The notes under the pieces: model-generated
Seen by the model: the letters and a program-made list of their open reading frames with translations, nothing else
What the model was told of the DNA's origin: nothing
Database searches by the model: none
Translations under genes and position numbers: made by a program
Assembly (NCBI GenBank): GCA_020852595.1
Contig: JADZAK010000100.1
Location: 1 to 41,373 of the forward strand
Length of the DNA: 41,373 nucleotides
From: Rhodospirillaceae bacterium
GTDB lineage: Bacteria; Pseudomonadota; Alphaproteobacteria; Rhodospirillales; Rhodospirillaceae
Reading direction: 5' to 3'
Shown: one piece after another, positions 17,360 through 28,222 of the stretch
Numbering within the stretch: the stretch's first letter is position 1
How the letters are laid out: each line of letters starts with the position of its first letter

Positions 17360-17440
17360 AAAGCGCGATCGCGCTTTAGCTATTTATTGGTCGCGTTTTG
17401 ACCGGCTGAACCGGTTCCCACTTCAGCCTAAAACGCTCCT
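17360..17440. repeat. alphaproteobacterial palindromic repeat at serA 3' end
   Basis: A perfect 18-base palindrome AAAGCGCG-AT-CGCGCTTT (17360-17377) is followed by ACCGG-CTGA-ACCGGT and TTCCCACTTCAGCCTAAAACG. These phrases resemble a repeat widespread in Rhizobiales-like genomes (AACCGGTTCCCACTT...AAAACGCTC). The element runs into the last bases of serA, so the serA stop (17439-17441) abuts or lies within the repeat. It may also fold as a transcript end. Confidence 0.55.
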
Positions 17441-19019
17441 AAAAAGCGAGACTCCGGGCCTGGCGGACATGTGGCAGGGATTTAACCTTGGCCAGCACGT
17501 CCTCGGTAACGGCCTGATCGAGTTTCAGGAGCGCGATGGCGTCGCCGCCCGAGCGCGTGCGGCCCAGGTGGAAGGAGGCGATATTGATCCCCGCCTGCCC
17601 CAGCACGGTGCCGAGCGCGCCGATGAACCCGGGCTTGTCGTTGTTGGCGACAAACAGCATGTGCGGTCCGACCTCGGCTTCGATGTGGATGGAATCGAGA
17701 TCGACCAGGCGCGGCATGCTGCCGAAGAGCGTGCCGGACACCGTCGAGGTCCGGCTGTCCGTCACGACCTGAAGCGTGATCAGGGTATGATAAAGATCGT
17801 GCTCTCCCTGTTTGACCTCGGTCACTTTTATATTCCGCTCGCGCGCGATCATCGGCGCGTTGACCATGTTCACGCTTTCCATGAGCGGGCCAAGCAAACC
17901 CTTGAGCGCGATGGCGGTCAGCGGCCGCGTGTTCAACTCGGCGACATGACCGGCGTATTCGAGGGTGATCGCCTTGAGGCCTGAGCTGACGAGCTGGCCC
18001 GCGAAGCTGCCGAGTTCCTCGGCGAGCTTCATATAGGGGCGCAGGCGCGGCGCGTCTTCCGCCGACACCGAGGCCATGTTGAGCGCGTTGGAGACCGCGC
18101 CCGTCAACAGATAATCGGAGATCTGCTCGGCGACCTGAAGCGCGACATTCTCCTGCGCTTCGTTGGTGGACGCGCCCAGGTGCGGCGTGCAGACGACGTT
18201 CTCCATACCGAACAGAATATTGGATTTCGCGGGTTCCTCCTCGAACACGTCGAAAGCCGCGCCGGCGACATGGCCGGATTCGAGCGCCGTCTTGATGTCG
18301 GCTTCGACCACGAGCCCGCCGCGCGCGCAATTCACGATGCGCACGCCCTTCTTCATTTTTCCGATGGCCCTGGCGTCGATGAGATTGCGCGTGCCGTCGG
18401 TCAGCGGCGTGTGCAGGGTGATGAAATCGGCGCGCGCGTAAATCGTTTCAAGATCCGCCTTCTCCACCCCGAGATCGCGCGCGCGCTCCTCGGAAAGATA
18501 AGGATCGAAGGCCAGCACCTTCATCTTCAGACCGAGCGCGCGGTCGGCGACGATGGAACCGATGTTGCCGCAGCCGATGACGACGAGCGTCTTACCAAAG
18601 AGCTCGACGCCCATGAACTTCGACTTCTCCCACTTGCCGGCGTGGGTCGAGGCGTTCGCGGCCGGGATCTGACGGGCGAGCGCCATCATCATGGAGACCG
18701 CATGCTCGGCGGTGGTGATGGCGTTGCCGAACGGCGTGTTCATCACCACGACACCGCGGGAGGTGGCGGCGTCGACGTCGACATTGTCGACACCGATCCC
18801 GGCGCGGCCCACGACCTTCAGATTGGGCGCCGCGGCCAGCACCTCGGCGGTGACCTTGGTATTGGAACGGACGGCGAGGCCGTCGTAGTCCTTGATGATC
18901 GCCACCAGTTCCTGGGGCGCAAGGTTCGTTTTCACATCGGCGTCGACGCCGCGGGTCTTGAAGATTTCAACCGCGGCTGGACTCAACTTATCGCTGATCA
19001 ACACTCTCGGCTTAGTCAT
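17439..19019 (-). CDS. serA: D-3-phosphoglycerate dehydrogenase
   Basis: SerA oxidises 3-phosphoglycerate to 3-phosphohydroxypyruvate, the entry to serine synthesis. The 526-residue long form has a split substrate domain around an NAD-binding Rossmann domain ([13 protein letters not shown] near 148). [10 protein letters not shown] near 234 and the catalytic CTPHLGAST near 282 follow. Next come an intervening ASB domain and a C-terminal ACT domain ([20 protein letters not shown]). The ACT domain suggests allosteric control, usually by serine. ATG 19019 follows a strong GGAGGGGAT site. It is downstream of serC and rarD. Confidence 0.97.
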   Translation of the reverse strand: MTKPRVLISDKLSPAAVEIFKTRGVDADVKTNLAPQELVAIIKDYDGLAVRSNTKVTAEVLAAAPNLKVVGRAGIGVDNVDVDAATSRGVVVMNTPFGNAITTAEHAVSMMMALARQIPAANASTHAGKWEKSKFMGVELFGKTLVVIGCGNIGSIVADRALGLKMKVLAFDPYLSEERARDLGVEKADLETIYARADFITLHTPLTDGTRNLIDARAIGKMKKGVRIVNCARGGLVVEADIKTALESGHVAGAAFDVFEEEPAKSNILFGMENVVCTPHLGASTNEAQENVALQVAEQISDYLLTGAVSNALNMASVSAEDAPRLRPYMKLAEELGSFAGQLVSSGLKAITLEYAGHVAELNTRPLTAIALKGLLGPLMESVNMVNAPMIARERNIKVTEVKQGEHDLYHTLITLQVVTDSRTSTVSGTLFGSMPRLVDLDSIHIEAEVGPHMLFVANNDKPGFIGALGTVLGQAGINIASFHLGRTRSGGDAIALLKLDQAVTEDVLAKVKSLPHVRQARSLAF

Positions 19020-19061
19020 CTAACTATCCCCTCCCAGAGAATTCGAAAACGGTACCAACCC

Positions 19062-19976
19062 TTACGCGGCGTCAGGCGTCCCCGGCGCTTTTGTTGCGAG
19101 GCTTTCGAAGATCGCGATGGCGATCGCGGCCCAGATGAAACCAAATGAGATGAGATCGCCCAGATCGAACGGCTCGTGCAGAATGAAGACCGCCACGAGC
19201 AGGGAAATCGTCGGCGCCATGTATTGCAGGAAGCCCATGGTGGTCATGCGCACGCGCCGCATGGCGGCGGCGAACAGCGCGAGCGGCGCGATGGTGAGCG
19301 CGCCGCCAATCACCAGAAGAATGTCGCGCTTCATGTCGCCGATCAGGAACAAGCCGGTCCCGTCGACGTACCACCACACGATAAGCGCGAGCGCCACCGG
19401 AACCATCAGCCCCGTTTCAACCAGCAGGCCGTCCATGGCGGCAACCGGCGCTTTTTTACGAAAATAACCGTAGAAGCCAAAGGTGCTCGCGAGACCGAGC
19501 GCGAGCCACGGGAGCCGGCCAAAGGCGAAAAGTTGGACGAGCACGCCACAAGTCGCGAGCGCGATGCAGAACAGGCGTAGTCGAGAGGGACGCTCATGCA
19601 TCAGCAAGATGCCGAACGCAAAGTTGAGAACCGGCGTCATGTAGTAGCCGAGCGAGGACTCGACGATCTGGTCGGTGACCAGGGCATACATGAACAAGGT
19701 CCAATTGACGGTGATGAGCACGCTCGTGGCCACGAGAGTCCGGCGCGTGGCCGGGGTGCGCAGGATGGCGGCGATTTCGCCGACGCGGCCCCGGATCAGG
19801 GTCATGAGGCCGAGCAGCACGACGCACCACAGCGTGCGATGCGCCGTCATCTCGACAGCGGGCACCTCGTGCACCAGCCGCCAGTAAAGCGGCAGGAACC
19901 CCCAAAGCAGGTAGGCGCCGACGGCATAGCCGACGCCGGCGCTTTCCTCCGCGCGCGAGAGCCCCTGCCCGCTCAC
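19062..19976 (-). CDS. rarD: RarD-type EamA family permease
   Basis: The 304-residue product is almost wholly hydrophobic, with about ten transmembrane spans. It opens with the RarD signature GYAVGAYLLWGFLPLYWRLV and has YMTPVLNFAFGILLMHE and LQYMAPTISLLVAVF at equivalent places in the two EamA halves. The substrate is not known from sequence; related members move amino acids or other small metabolites. GTG 19976 starts only five bases past the serC stop, so the gene lies inside the serC-serA operon. That makes a link to serine or a related amino acid plausible, but this is inference. Confidence 0.88.
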   Translation of the reverse strand: MSGQGLSRAEESAGVGYAVGAYLLWGFLPLYWRLVHEVPAVEMTAHRTLWCVVLLGLMTLIRGRVGEIAAILRTPATRRTLVATSVLITVNWTLFMYALVTDQIVESSLGYYMTPVLNFAFGILLMHERPSRLRLFCIALATCGVLVQLFAFGRLPWLALGLASTFGFYGYFRKKAPVAAMDGLLVETGLMVPVALALIVWWYVDGTGLFLIGDMKRDILLVIGGALTIAPLALFAAAMRRVRMTTMGFLQYMAPTISLLVAVFILHEPFDLGDLISFGFIWAAIAIAIFESLATKAPGTPDAA

Positions 19977-19981
19977 CCGAT

Positions 19982-21142
19982 TTACGATGCTTGAACTTCA
20001 GCGTGAGCCCACTCGATCCACGGCAGAAGCGCCTGAATGTCGGCCGTATCCACGGTCGCGCCGCCCCAGATGCGAAGGCCCGGCGGGGCATCGCGGTAGC
20101 TGGCGACGTCCATGGCCACGCCTTCCTTCTCGAGCAGGCCCGCGAGTTTCTTGGCCGCTTCGGCCTGCTTGTCGGCGGGCATCGAGGTGAACCAGGGCGC
20201 GGCGATGCGCAGACAGATGGAGGTGCAAGAGCGCGAGGCCGCGTCTTCGGCGAGGAACGCGATCCACGGGTTCTTCGCGACCCAATCGCTCATGGCCTTG
20301 AGGTTGGCTTCCGAGCGCGCGATGAGCCCTTTAAGTCCCCCGACGCTTTCGGCCCAATTGAGGCCGTCCACCGCGTCCTCGACGCACAGCATCGAAACGG
20401 TGTTGATGGTGTCGCCCTCGAAGATGCCTTCGCTGAGCTTGCCCTTGGACGTGAGACGGAAAATCTTGGGCATCGGCCACGGCGGCGTGTAGCTCTCAAG
20501 ACGTTCAACGGCGCGCGGCGAGACAATGAGCATGCCGTGCTGAGCTTCCCCGCCCAGCACCTTCTGCCAGGAGTAGGTGACGACATCGAGCTTGCTCCAG
20601 GGCATGTCCATGGCGAACACGGCCGAGGTCGCGTCGCAAATCGTGAGGCCCTTGCGATCGGCCGGGATCCAATCGCCGTTGGGCACGCGTACGCCGGAGG
20701 TCGTGCCGTTCCAGGTGAAGACGACGTCGTTGTCGAAGTTCACGTCCTTGAGGTTCGGCAGCTTGCCGTAGTCGGACTTGACGATGCGCGCGTCCTTGAG
20801 CTTGAGCTGCTTCACCACGTCGGTGACCCAACCTTCGCCGAAGCTTTCCCAGGCCAGCATGTCCACCGGGCGGGCGCCGAGCACCGACCAGAGCATCATT
20901 TCAACCGCGCCGGTATCGGACGCGGGAACGATGGCGATACGGTAATCGGCCGGCACGCCGAGGATCTGGCGGGTTTTATCGATGACCTGCTTGATGCGCG
21001 CTTTCGCCGGCTTCGCGCGGTGCGAACGGCCAACCAGCGCATCCTTCAGAGCTTCAAGGGACCACCCGGGACGCTTCGCGCACGGGCCGGAAGAAAAGTG
21101 ATTACGCGCCGGACGCGTAGATGGCTTCTGAACAGCGGACAT
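19982..21142 (-). CDS. serC: phosphoserine aminotransferase
   Basis: SerC is the PLP enzyme that converts 3-phosphohydroxypyruvate plus glutamate to phosphoserine. The product has the alphaproteobacterial form: [14 protein letters not shown] at the start, [14 protein letters not shown] for cofactor binding, and [15 protein letters not shown] carrying the PLP lysine. I choose ATG 21142 (386 residues), which fits the family. The frame upstream to 21268 is the leader, not protein. Its ribosome-binding AAGGA is buried in a hairpin (21156-21171). It leads the serC-rarD-serA operon. Confidence 0.95.
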   Translation of the reverse strand: MSAVQKPSTRPARNHFSSGPCAKRPGWSLEALKDALVGRSHRAKPAKARIKQVIDKTRQILGVPADYRIAIVPASDTGAVEMMLWSVLGARPVDMLAWESFGEGWVTDVVKQLKLKDARIVKSDYGKLPNLKDVNFDNDVVFTWNGTTSGVRVPNGDWIPADRKGLTICDATSAVFAMDMPWSKLDVVTYSWQKVLGGEAQHGMLIVSPRAVERLESYTPPWPMPKIFRLTSKGKLSEGIFEGDTINTVSMLCVEDAVDGLNWAESVGGLKGLIARSEANLKAMSDWVAKNPWIAFLAEDAASRSCTSICLRIAAPWFTSMPADKQAEAAKKLAGLLEKEGVAMDVASYRDAPPGLRIWGGATVDTADIQALLPWIEWAHAEVQAS

Positions 21143-21268
21143 TGAGTGGTGACATCCTTCCCCAGGGAAGGCGGGGCGCTTGGCGTTCTTTATCCCCCGC
21201 CAAAAAGAGGCGGAGTGTAGGAACCGGGCCCGGTCCCCGTCAATGCGAGGGCTATCGCCTATGAACAA
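21143..21268 (-). promoter_or_regulatory. serC leader: structured RNA masking the ribosome-binding site
   Basis: Three inverted repeats lie in tandem on the minus strand: ACCGGGCCCGGT (21223-21234), CCGCC/GGCGG (21197-21213), and a 6-bp stem CCTTCC/GGAAGG with a four-base loop (21156-21171). The last includes the AAGGA ribosome-binding site of serC. A serC leader motif described in alphaproteobacteria upstream of serC-serA has a final stem that covers the ribosome-binding site, and this one fits in position and layout. I could not compare it with the covariance model. Confidence 0.5.
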
Positions 21269-21315
21269 AATCGTCGTCCTCGACGGACAAGCACCCCGTT
21301 CCCCTTAACCCACGC

Positions 21316-21412
21316 TGTCATTGCCCGGTTTATTTATCCGGGCAATCCATTCCTCAGCGCACGTCGGCGACCGTTGAACCATGGGTCGCCCGGATCAACC
21401 GGGCAATGACAA
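21316..21412. repeat. large inverted repeat of TTGCCCGG type
   Basis: The left arm 21316-21350 (TGTCATTGCCCGG...CAATCCAT) and right arm 21381-21412 (ATGGGTCGCCCGG...CAATGACA) are imperfect inverted copies 30 bases apart. Each arm also contains an internal CCCGG/CCGGG hairpin. This is the style of dispersed palindromic repeats common in Bradyrhizobium-like genomes. It occupies most of the thiD-serC gap (21269-21446) and could end thiD transcription. Confidence 0.65.
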
Positions 21413-21446
21413 CAGAGGGTGGGGCAAGCCCCTGGATTCGCTGGAG

Positions 21447-22280
21447 TCAGCCGTTCTGGAACGCGCCGAAGACATGCCCGTGGTTGAGCGGGCCGTGGCC
21501 GTGTCCGAGACGGGGCGCCGAAAGGATCGCGCCGCGCACATAGGCGCGGGCGGCCGTCACCGCGTCCACGAGCGAAGCCCCGCGCGCGAGGCCGGCGGCG
21601 ATCGCGGACGCCAGGGTACAGCCCGTGCCGTGGGTCGACGTCGTGTCGATGCGCGTGTCTTCGAACCGGATGACCTTGTCCGGCGTAATGAGGAGGTCGA
21701 GGAGATCGGCGCCCTCGAGATGGCCGCCCTTCAGGAGGACGGCCTCGGCGCCAAGCGCGCGGCAGGCGTCCACGGCCTTCTCCATATCGGCAATGGTCTT
21801 GATCGCGCGGCCGGTGAGGACTTCGGCTTCGGGGAGGTTGGGCGTGACGATCGTCGCGCCGCGCACAAGGCGCCGCACGAGCGCCTGCGCCGCATCTTCC
21901 GCGAGCAGCGCGTGTCCGCCTTTGGCGCGCATGACGGGATCGACGACGCGCCGCACTCCCGCCGCGGCGCGCGCGAGCGCATCCGCGACAGTCTCAATCA
22001 TCGGGCGTGAGGCCAGCATGCCGGTTTTGACCACATCGATGCCGATGTCGCCGGCGACGGCTTCGATCTGTCCCGCGACGATATCGAGCGGCACTTCATG
22101 CACGGCGGTGACACCTTGTGTGTTCTGCACCGTGATCGCCGTCACCGCGGTCATGGCATAGGCGCCGAGCGCGGTGACGGTCTTGATGTCCGCCTGAATC
22201 CCGGCGCCGCCGCCGGAATCCGAACCCGCGACGATAAGGACACGGCCGGGCGTCCTGGTAGTATTGGATTTGTCGCTCAT
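21447..22280 (-). CDS. thiD: hydroxymethylpyrimidine (phosphate) kinase
   Basis: ThiD phosphorylates HMP and HMP-phosphate to HMP-PP in thiamine synthesis and salvage. The ribokinase-fold signature VLIVAGSDSGGGAGIQADIKT is at residues 14-34. Next come VKTGML near 86, VVDPVMRAKGG near 112, LKGGHLEG, and the anion-hole and catalytic STHGTGCTLASAIAAGL near 215. I choose ATG 22280 (277 residues); the frame runs open to 23009 only because it is antisense to the DUF2332 gene. No TPP riboswitch is seen upstream. It diverges from the DUF2332 gene across 111 bases. Confidence 0.93.
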   Translation of the reverse strand: MSDKSNTTRTPGRVLIVAGSDSGGGAGIQADIKTVTALGAYAMTAVTAITVQNTQGVTAVHEVPLDIVAGQIEAVAGDIGIDVVKTGMLASRPMIETVADALARAAAGVRRVVDPVMRAKGGHALLAEDAAQALVRRLVRGATIVTPNLPEAEVLTGRAIKTIADMEKAVDACRALGAEAVLLKGGHLEGADLLDLLITPDKVIRFEDTRIDTTSTHGTGCTLASAIAAGLARGASLVDAVTAARAYVRGAILSAPRLGHGHGPLNHGHVFGAFQNG

Positions 22281-22349
22281 AAGCCCAAGATAAACCGATG
22301 CCCCCTGGAGGATCAAATCTCGTACGCGGACTTTGCATAGCTTGCGGCG

Positions 22350-22367
22350 ATCCTGCCGGGGCAGGAT
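22350..22367. promoter_or_regulatory. palindrome before DUF2332 gene
   Basis: ATCCTGCC-GG-GGCAGGAT is a perfect 18-base palindrome ending 24 bases before ATG 22392. With one bulge the arms extend outward (GCGA/TTCGC). It could be an operator or a leader hairpin just ahead of the GAGG ribosome-binding site. It sits in the only control region between thiD and the DUF2332 gene, so it might affect either. Confidence 0.45.
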
Positions 22368-22391
22368 TCGCGCCGTAAAGAGGATGACATC

Positions 22392-23441
22392 ATGACCGAT
22401 GCCGAAACGCGAGTCCGCGAGTCCTTTTTTCAACAGGCGCGTTATTGCCGCGATATGTCCTCGCCGTTCACGGCGGAGCTCTGCGATGTCCTCGGCGAGC
22501 GCCTGACGCCGGACACGGGCATCGGCGCCCGTGTTCTCGGCTGGCCTGGAAATCCGGAGCCCTTGCACGACGCGCTTGCTTTGCGCCTGGTCGCGGGGCT
22601 GCACGCCCTGGCCGAACGCGATGTGGACGCCGCGTGGACAGCGATCTATCCGCCGGCGCTGGCCGTGGACCGCACGACCCTTGGAACGATGCTCGACGAC
22701 GCGATCGTTCGTTTCGAGAAAGAGCTGATGCCGTGGCTGGACCTGCCGCCGCAGACGAATGAGGTCGGCCGCGCGGCGGTGCTCATGTGCGGCCTTCTCA
22801 CCCTCGCCGCGGCGCACGGGCTGCCCTTCTCGCTTTTCGAACTCGGAAGCAGCGGCGGGCTGAACCTGATGCTCGATCGCTACACCTACACGCTGGGAAC
22901 CACCGAGGTCGGCGCCACGGATAGTCCGGTTCACCTGGCGCCGACGTGGACAGGCCCCTCGCCGCCGCAGGCGAAAGTCCGGGTGCTGGCGCGGCGGGGC
23001 GTGGATCAATCGCCGGTCGACATCGGTTCCCCGGCGGGACGCGAACGCTTGCTGGCCTATGTGTGGGCCGACCAGCTCGAACGCCTACGCCGCACCCGCT
23101 ACGCGCTGAAGATCGCCGCCGCGGATCCGCCGCAGGTGGACAAGATGGATGCCGCGGCATGGGCGGAGAAAACGCTGGCGCCCGCGCCGTCACCCGGGGT
23201 CCACCGCGTGCTGATGCACTCGGTCGCGTTCCAGTACTTTTCCGAGGACGTGAAGCGGCGCGTTGAGGCTCGGGCGGAAAAGACGGGCGCGGGCGCCACG
23301 GCGGACGCTCCCTTTTCCTGGATGCGCATGGAGCAAGGCGGCGACGGGACATTCGCGCTCGCCGTCAAGACCTGGCCCGGCGGCGGCGACCGCGTCCTCG
23401 CGACGGTCCATCCGCACGGCGCCGCGATTCACTGGATCTAG
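22392..23441 (+). CDS. DUF2332 family protein
   Basis: The 349-residue protein matches what I know of DUF2332: an N-terminal FQQARYCRDMSSPF region, a central FELGSSGGLNLMLDRY, and a C-terminal MHSVAFQYFSEDVKRR and SWMRME. The ELGSSGGLNL segment resembles the glycine-rich motif I of SAM-dependent methyltransferases, but no activity is established to my knowledge. ATG 22392 follows AGAGGATG. It is the only plus-strand gene between 12722 and the window end and stops four bases before the convergent glmM stop, which suggests an inserted accessory gene. Confidence 0.82.
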   Translation: MTDAETRVRESFFQQARYCRDMSSPFTAELCDVLGERLTPDTGIGARVLGWPGNPEPLHDALALRLVAGLHALAERDVDAAWTAIYPPALAVDRTTLGTMLDDAIVRFEKELMPWLDLPPQTNEVGRAAVLMCGLLTLAAAHGLPFSLFELGSSGGLNLMLDRYTYTLGTTEVGATDSPVHLAPTWTGPSPPQAKVRVLARRGVDQSPVDIGSPAGRERLLAYVWADQLERLRRTRYALKIAAADPPQVDKMDAAAWAEKTLAPAPSPGVHRVLMHSVAFQYFSEDVKRRVEARAEKTGAGATADAPFSWMRMEQGGDGTFALAVKTWPGGGDRVLATVHPHGAAIHWI

Positions 23442-23444
23442 AGG

Positions 23445-24806
23445 TTAAGCGGCGGCCTGCTTGATGGCGTCGACCACATGGTCGACCACCGCATTGACCT
23501 CGCCGGCATCGTCGCCTTCCGCCATGACGCGGATGAGCGGCTCGGTGCCCGACTTGCGGATCAGGAGACGGCCCCGGCCGTCGAGACGCCGTTCGGACGC
23601 CGCGATGACCTGACGCACGGCCTCGCGCTGGAGAACGGCGTCGGCGCTCATGCCTTGCGTGAGGCGCACATTCTTCAGAAGCTGCGGGACCGGTTCGAAC
23701 AGGCGCAGGGTTTCGCTGGCCGGACGCCCGGCGCTGACCAGCGCGGCAAGGACTTGCAGCGCGGCAATGACACCGTCGCCTGTCGTGGCGTGTTGGCCCA
23801 TGATGATGTGGCCCGACTGTTCGCCACCGAGATTGCAACCGGACTGACGCATGTGCTCGACGACATAGCGGTCGCCGACCTTCGTGCGCACGAGCGGCAG
23901 GTTGAGAGTCTTCAGATAACGTTCGAGACCGAGGTTGCTCATGACCGTGGCGACAACCGCGCCGCCTTCCAGCTGCCGGGTCTTCTGCCAGTGGTCGGCA
24001 ATAAGGGCGAGCACCTGGTCGCCGTCCACAACCCTGCCATGCTCGTCGCAGAACATGACGCGGTCGGCATCGCCGTCGAGCGCGAGGCCGATATTCGCGC
24101 CGTGCTGCTTTACGAGGGCGCAGAGCCGCTCGGGATGCAGCGAGCCGCAGGACTTGTTGATGTTGAAACCGTCCGGCGTGACGCCGACGGAGATGACTTC
24201 AGCGAAGAGTTCCCAGAACACGGTCGGCGCCACTTTGTAGGCGGCGCCGTTCGCGCAATCGACGACGATCTTGAGACCGTCGAGGCGCAGCCCGCGCGGG
24301 AACGTGGATTTGGCGTATTCGATGTAACGGCCCTGCGCGTCATCGAGACGCTTCACGCGGCCCAGGCGCTCCGACGGCGCGCGCACGCCGTCCATGCCGT
24401 CGGACATGAGGCGCTCGATCTCGATTTCAATGTCATCGGAGAGCTTGTAGCCGTCGGGGCCGAACAATTTGATTCCATTGTCCTCGTAGGGATTGTGCGA
24501 GGCGGAGATCATGACGCCGATGTCGCAACGCATGGAACGTGTGAGCATGGCAACGCCGGGCGTCGGAATCGGGCCGACGAGGATCACGTCCATGCCCATG
24601 GAGACGAAGCCGGCGGTCAGCGCGGGTTCCAGCATGTAACCCGACAGGCGCGTGTCCTTGCCGATGACGACGGTATGGCGGCGGTCGCCTTGCGTGAAAT
24701 GCCGGCCCGCGGCCATGCCGAGCTTCATGGCGGTCTCGGGCGTCATGGGTTCCACGTTCGCGCGGCCGCGGACGCCGTCAGTGCCGAAGAATTTGCGTGT
24801 CGCCAT
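23445..24806 (-). CDS. glmM: phosphoglucosamine mutase
   Basis: GlmM interconverts glucosamine-6-P and glucosamine-1-P for UDP-GlcNAc, peptidoglycan and LPS synthesis. The chain begins [14 protein letters not shown]. It has the phosphoserine loop [15 protein letters not shown] near 100, the metal loop DGDADR near 245, and the phosphate-binding [12 protein letters not shown] near 412. I choose ATG 24806 (453 residues), which places FGTDGVRG at the family's usual N-terminus. The frame to 24926 is upstream noise. It follows folP, as in the common ftsH-folP-glmM order. Confidence 0.96.
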   Translation of the reverse strand: MATRKFFGTDGVRGRANVEPMTPETAMKLGMAAGRHFTQGDRRHTVVIGKDTRLSGYMLEPALTAGFVSMGMDVILVGPIPTPGVAMLTRSMRCDIGVMISASHNPYEDNGIKLFGPDGYKLSDDIEIEIERLMSDGMDGVRAPSERLGRVKRLDDAQGRYIEYAKSTFPRGLRLDGLKIVVDCANGAAYKVAPTVFWELFAEVISVGVTPDGFNINKSCGSLHPERLCALVKQHGANIGLALDGDADRVMFCDEHGRVVDGDQVLALIADHWQKTRQLEGGAVVATVMSNLGLERYLKTLNLPLVRTKVGDRYVVEHMRQSGCNLGGEQSGHIIMGQHATTGDGVIAALQVLAALVSAGRPASETLRLFEPVPQLLKNVRLTQGMSADAVLQREAVRQVIAASERRLDGRGRLLIRKSGTEPLIRVMAEGDDAGEVNAVVDHVVDAIKQAAA

Positions 24807-24969
24807 CAGGAGGCCCCTCTTTTGATCTGGCGGCGGATATGCAGCGCTCCGGTCTGAAAAGCAACCACACGCGAAGCTTTCTGTGTAACGAGCTTTGAAC
24901 CTCGGAAGTTGCGAGGATAGCGCCACCCGCGCGATCGGGAAATGAAGACGTTGTGAGGCGGCCTATGGA

Positions 24970-26013
24970 TCACGCGCCCAAGTTGATGCGACCGGCGACG
25001 GCCAACGCCTGACGGGTCTCGGCGACATCGTGGACACGCAAGATCCGGGCGCCCTGGGAAACGCCGTGCAGGGCGGCGGCGAGCGAGCCCGGCAAACGAT
25101 GCCTCGCATCCTCACCGCGGCTCATGCGGCCGATGAAGCTTTTCCGTGAGGCCCCAACGACCACGGGGCACTTGAGCGCCCGGTAGAGCGCCGTGTGATC
25201 GAGGATCTGGGCGTTGTGGACGTCGTTCTTGCCGAAACCGATGCCGGGATCCACCGCGAGGCGTTCGAGCGCAATACCGGCGGCGACGCAGGTCTTGAGG
25301 CGCGCTTGCAAAAAGTCGAACACGTCGCCGGGCGCCCAGGTGTAGGTGGGGTGATCCTGCATGGTGCGGGGCTCGCCCTGCATATGCATGAGGATCGCGG
25401 CGACCTTGGCTTTCGCGACCACGGCAAGCGCGCCCTCACCCGTCAGCGCCGTCACGTCATTGACGATCCGCGCACCGGCGGAAATAGCGGCCTCCATGAC
25501 CGCCGCGTGGCGTGTGTCGATGGAAACACAGATGCCGAGGTTGGCGAGCGCGCGCACGACAGGCGCCACCCGGGCACTTTCTTCGGCGACCTCGACGGGC
25601 GCCGCGCCCGGGCGGGTGGACTCGCCGCCGACGTCGATGATGGACGCTCCCGCTTCCATAAGCGCGCGGCCGTGCGCGATGGCGTAGGCCGGAGACGAGA
25701 ACTGGCCCCCGTCGGAGAAACTATCGGGCGTGACGTTCACCACACCCATGAGGACGGGTTCGGCGAGCGAGAGACCGGCGAAGGTTTCAGGCGCATGAGC
25801 GTAAGCCGCGAGCCAGGGCTTGCCGGCGGCCGGACACTCGGCGATCAGGAAGGTCTGTTGGAGAATAGGAGACAGCACGCTGTTGGTGAGTTCGACGGCG
25901 GTGAAGGCGTGGTGTTTACCAAAGGCATGGGCGCGGCCGCCGATCACGGCGTCGCGCGCTGAAGCGCCCGAGAGGAGGCCGCGAGGAGTGACGTAGGGTT
26001 TGGGGAGGGTCAT
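24970..26013 (-). CDS. folP: dihydropteroate synthase
   Basis: FolP condenses 6-hydroxymethyl-dihydropterin-PP with p-aminobenzoate in folate synthesis; it is the sulfonamide target. Family motifs are clear: MGVVNVTPDSFSDGG near 88, DVGGESTRPGA near 121, NDVTAL near 178, DPGIGFGKND near 250 and VGASRKSFIGR near 284. The length of 347 residues exceeds the usual 270-290 because about 85 residues precede the first strand. That extension looks like protein (PYVTPRGLLSGASARDAV, TAVELTNSVL) and is known in related alphaproteobacteria. ATG 26013 has no strong ribosome-binding site. It lies between ftsH and glmM. Confidence 0.94.
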   Translation of the reverse strand: MTLPKPYVTPRGLLSGASARDAVIGGRAHAFGKHHAFTAVELTNSVLSPILQQTFLIAECPAAGKPWLAAYAHAPETFAGLSLAEPVLMGVVNVTPDSFSDGGQFSSPAYAIAHGRALMEAGASIIDVGGESTRPGAAPVEVAEESARVAPVVRALANLGICVSIDTRHAAVMEAAISAGARIVNDVTALTGEGALAVVAKAKVAAILMHMQGEPRTMQDHPTYTWAPGDVFDFLQARLKTCVAAGIALERLAVDPGIGFGKNDVHNAQILDHTALYRALKCPVVVGASRKSFIGRMSRGEDARHRLPGSLAAALHGVSQGARILRVHDVAETRQALAVAGRINLGA

Positions 26014-26047
26014 GGGCGGAGTTTGCCGTGCGGAACGGAAAACAGAA

Positions 26048-26098
26048 AGCCCCTCACCCTGCCCTCTCCCGCAAGCGGGAAAGGGTTGGGGTGAGGGC
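26048..26098. repeat. CCCTCTCCCGCAAGCGGG type repeat
   Basis: CCCTCACCC, then CTCTCCCGC-AA-GCGGGAAAGG and TTGGGGTGAGGG make nested inverted repeats. This is a form very common in proteobacterial intergenic regions. It sits between the ftsH terminator and folP. It is similar in style to, but distinct from, the CCCTGAAAGGG family. Confidence 0.6.
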
Positions 26099-26113
26099 CG
26101 CGCAACAAAAGCG

Positions 26114-26140
26114 AAAGGCCCGGCTTTTGGCCGGGCCTTT
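26114..26140 (-). terminator. intrinsic terminator of ftsH
   Basis: AAAGGCCCGGC (26114-26124) and GCCGGGCCTTT (26130-26140) form a perfect 11-bp stem with a five-base loop, starting 16 bases past the ftsH stop on the minus strand. A short T-rich stretch (CGCTTTTG) follows. It separates ftsH from folP, so folP-glmM probably need another promoter or readthrough. Confidence 0.8.
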
Positions 26141-26156
26141 GCGGTCGTTGGGGCCG

Positions 26157-28091
<1,935 letters not shown>

Positions 28092-28172
28092 AACGGCCCT
28101 CTTACGCGTTGACCCGCGCCGATTCCGGCCCGGACATGGTGGTCTCGAAAATCTGGAAGCACGTCTGCCTTT

Positions 28173-28200
28173 TAGATAGTGCGCTCATACATATTGGCAA
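28173..28200 (-). promoter_or_regulatory. candidate promoter of ftsH
   Basis: On the minus strand -35 TTGCCA (28195-28200) and -10 TATCTA (28173-28178) are 16 bases apart, about 80 bases before the ftsH TTG. The -35 also reads CTTGCC, close to the heat-shock CTTGAA form, which would suit ftsH, but I rate a sigma-70 reading higher. Confidence 0.5.
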
Positions 28201-28222
28201 GCAAAGCGTTAATCCCATGACA

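Noticed and set aside
22281-22391. TPP riboswitch before thiD
   Set aside because: No THI-box core (CTGAGA, ACCTG) is visible on the minus strand of this short region.
22281-23009. N-terminal extension of ThiD to 520 residues
   Set aside because: It overlaps the DUF2332 gene in antisense and has no kinase features; normal ThiD length is reached from 22280.
26028-26150. Small gene between folP and ftsH
   Set aside because: The short frames here are made of repeat and terminator sequence and lack a start context.
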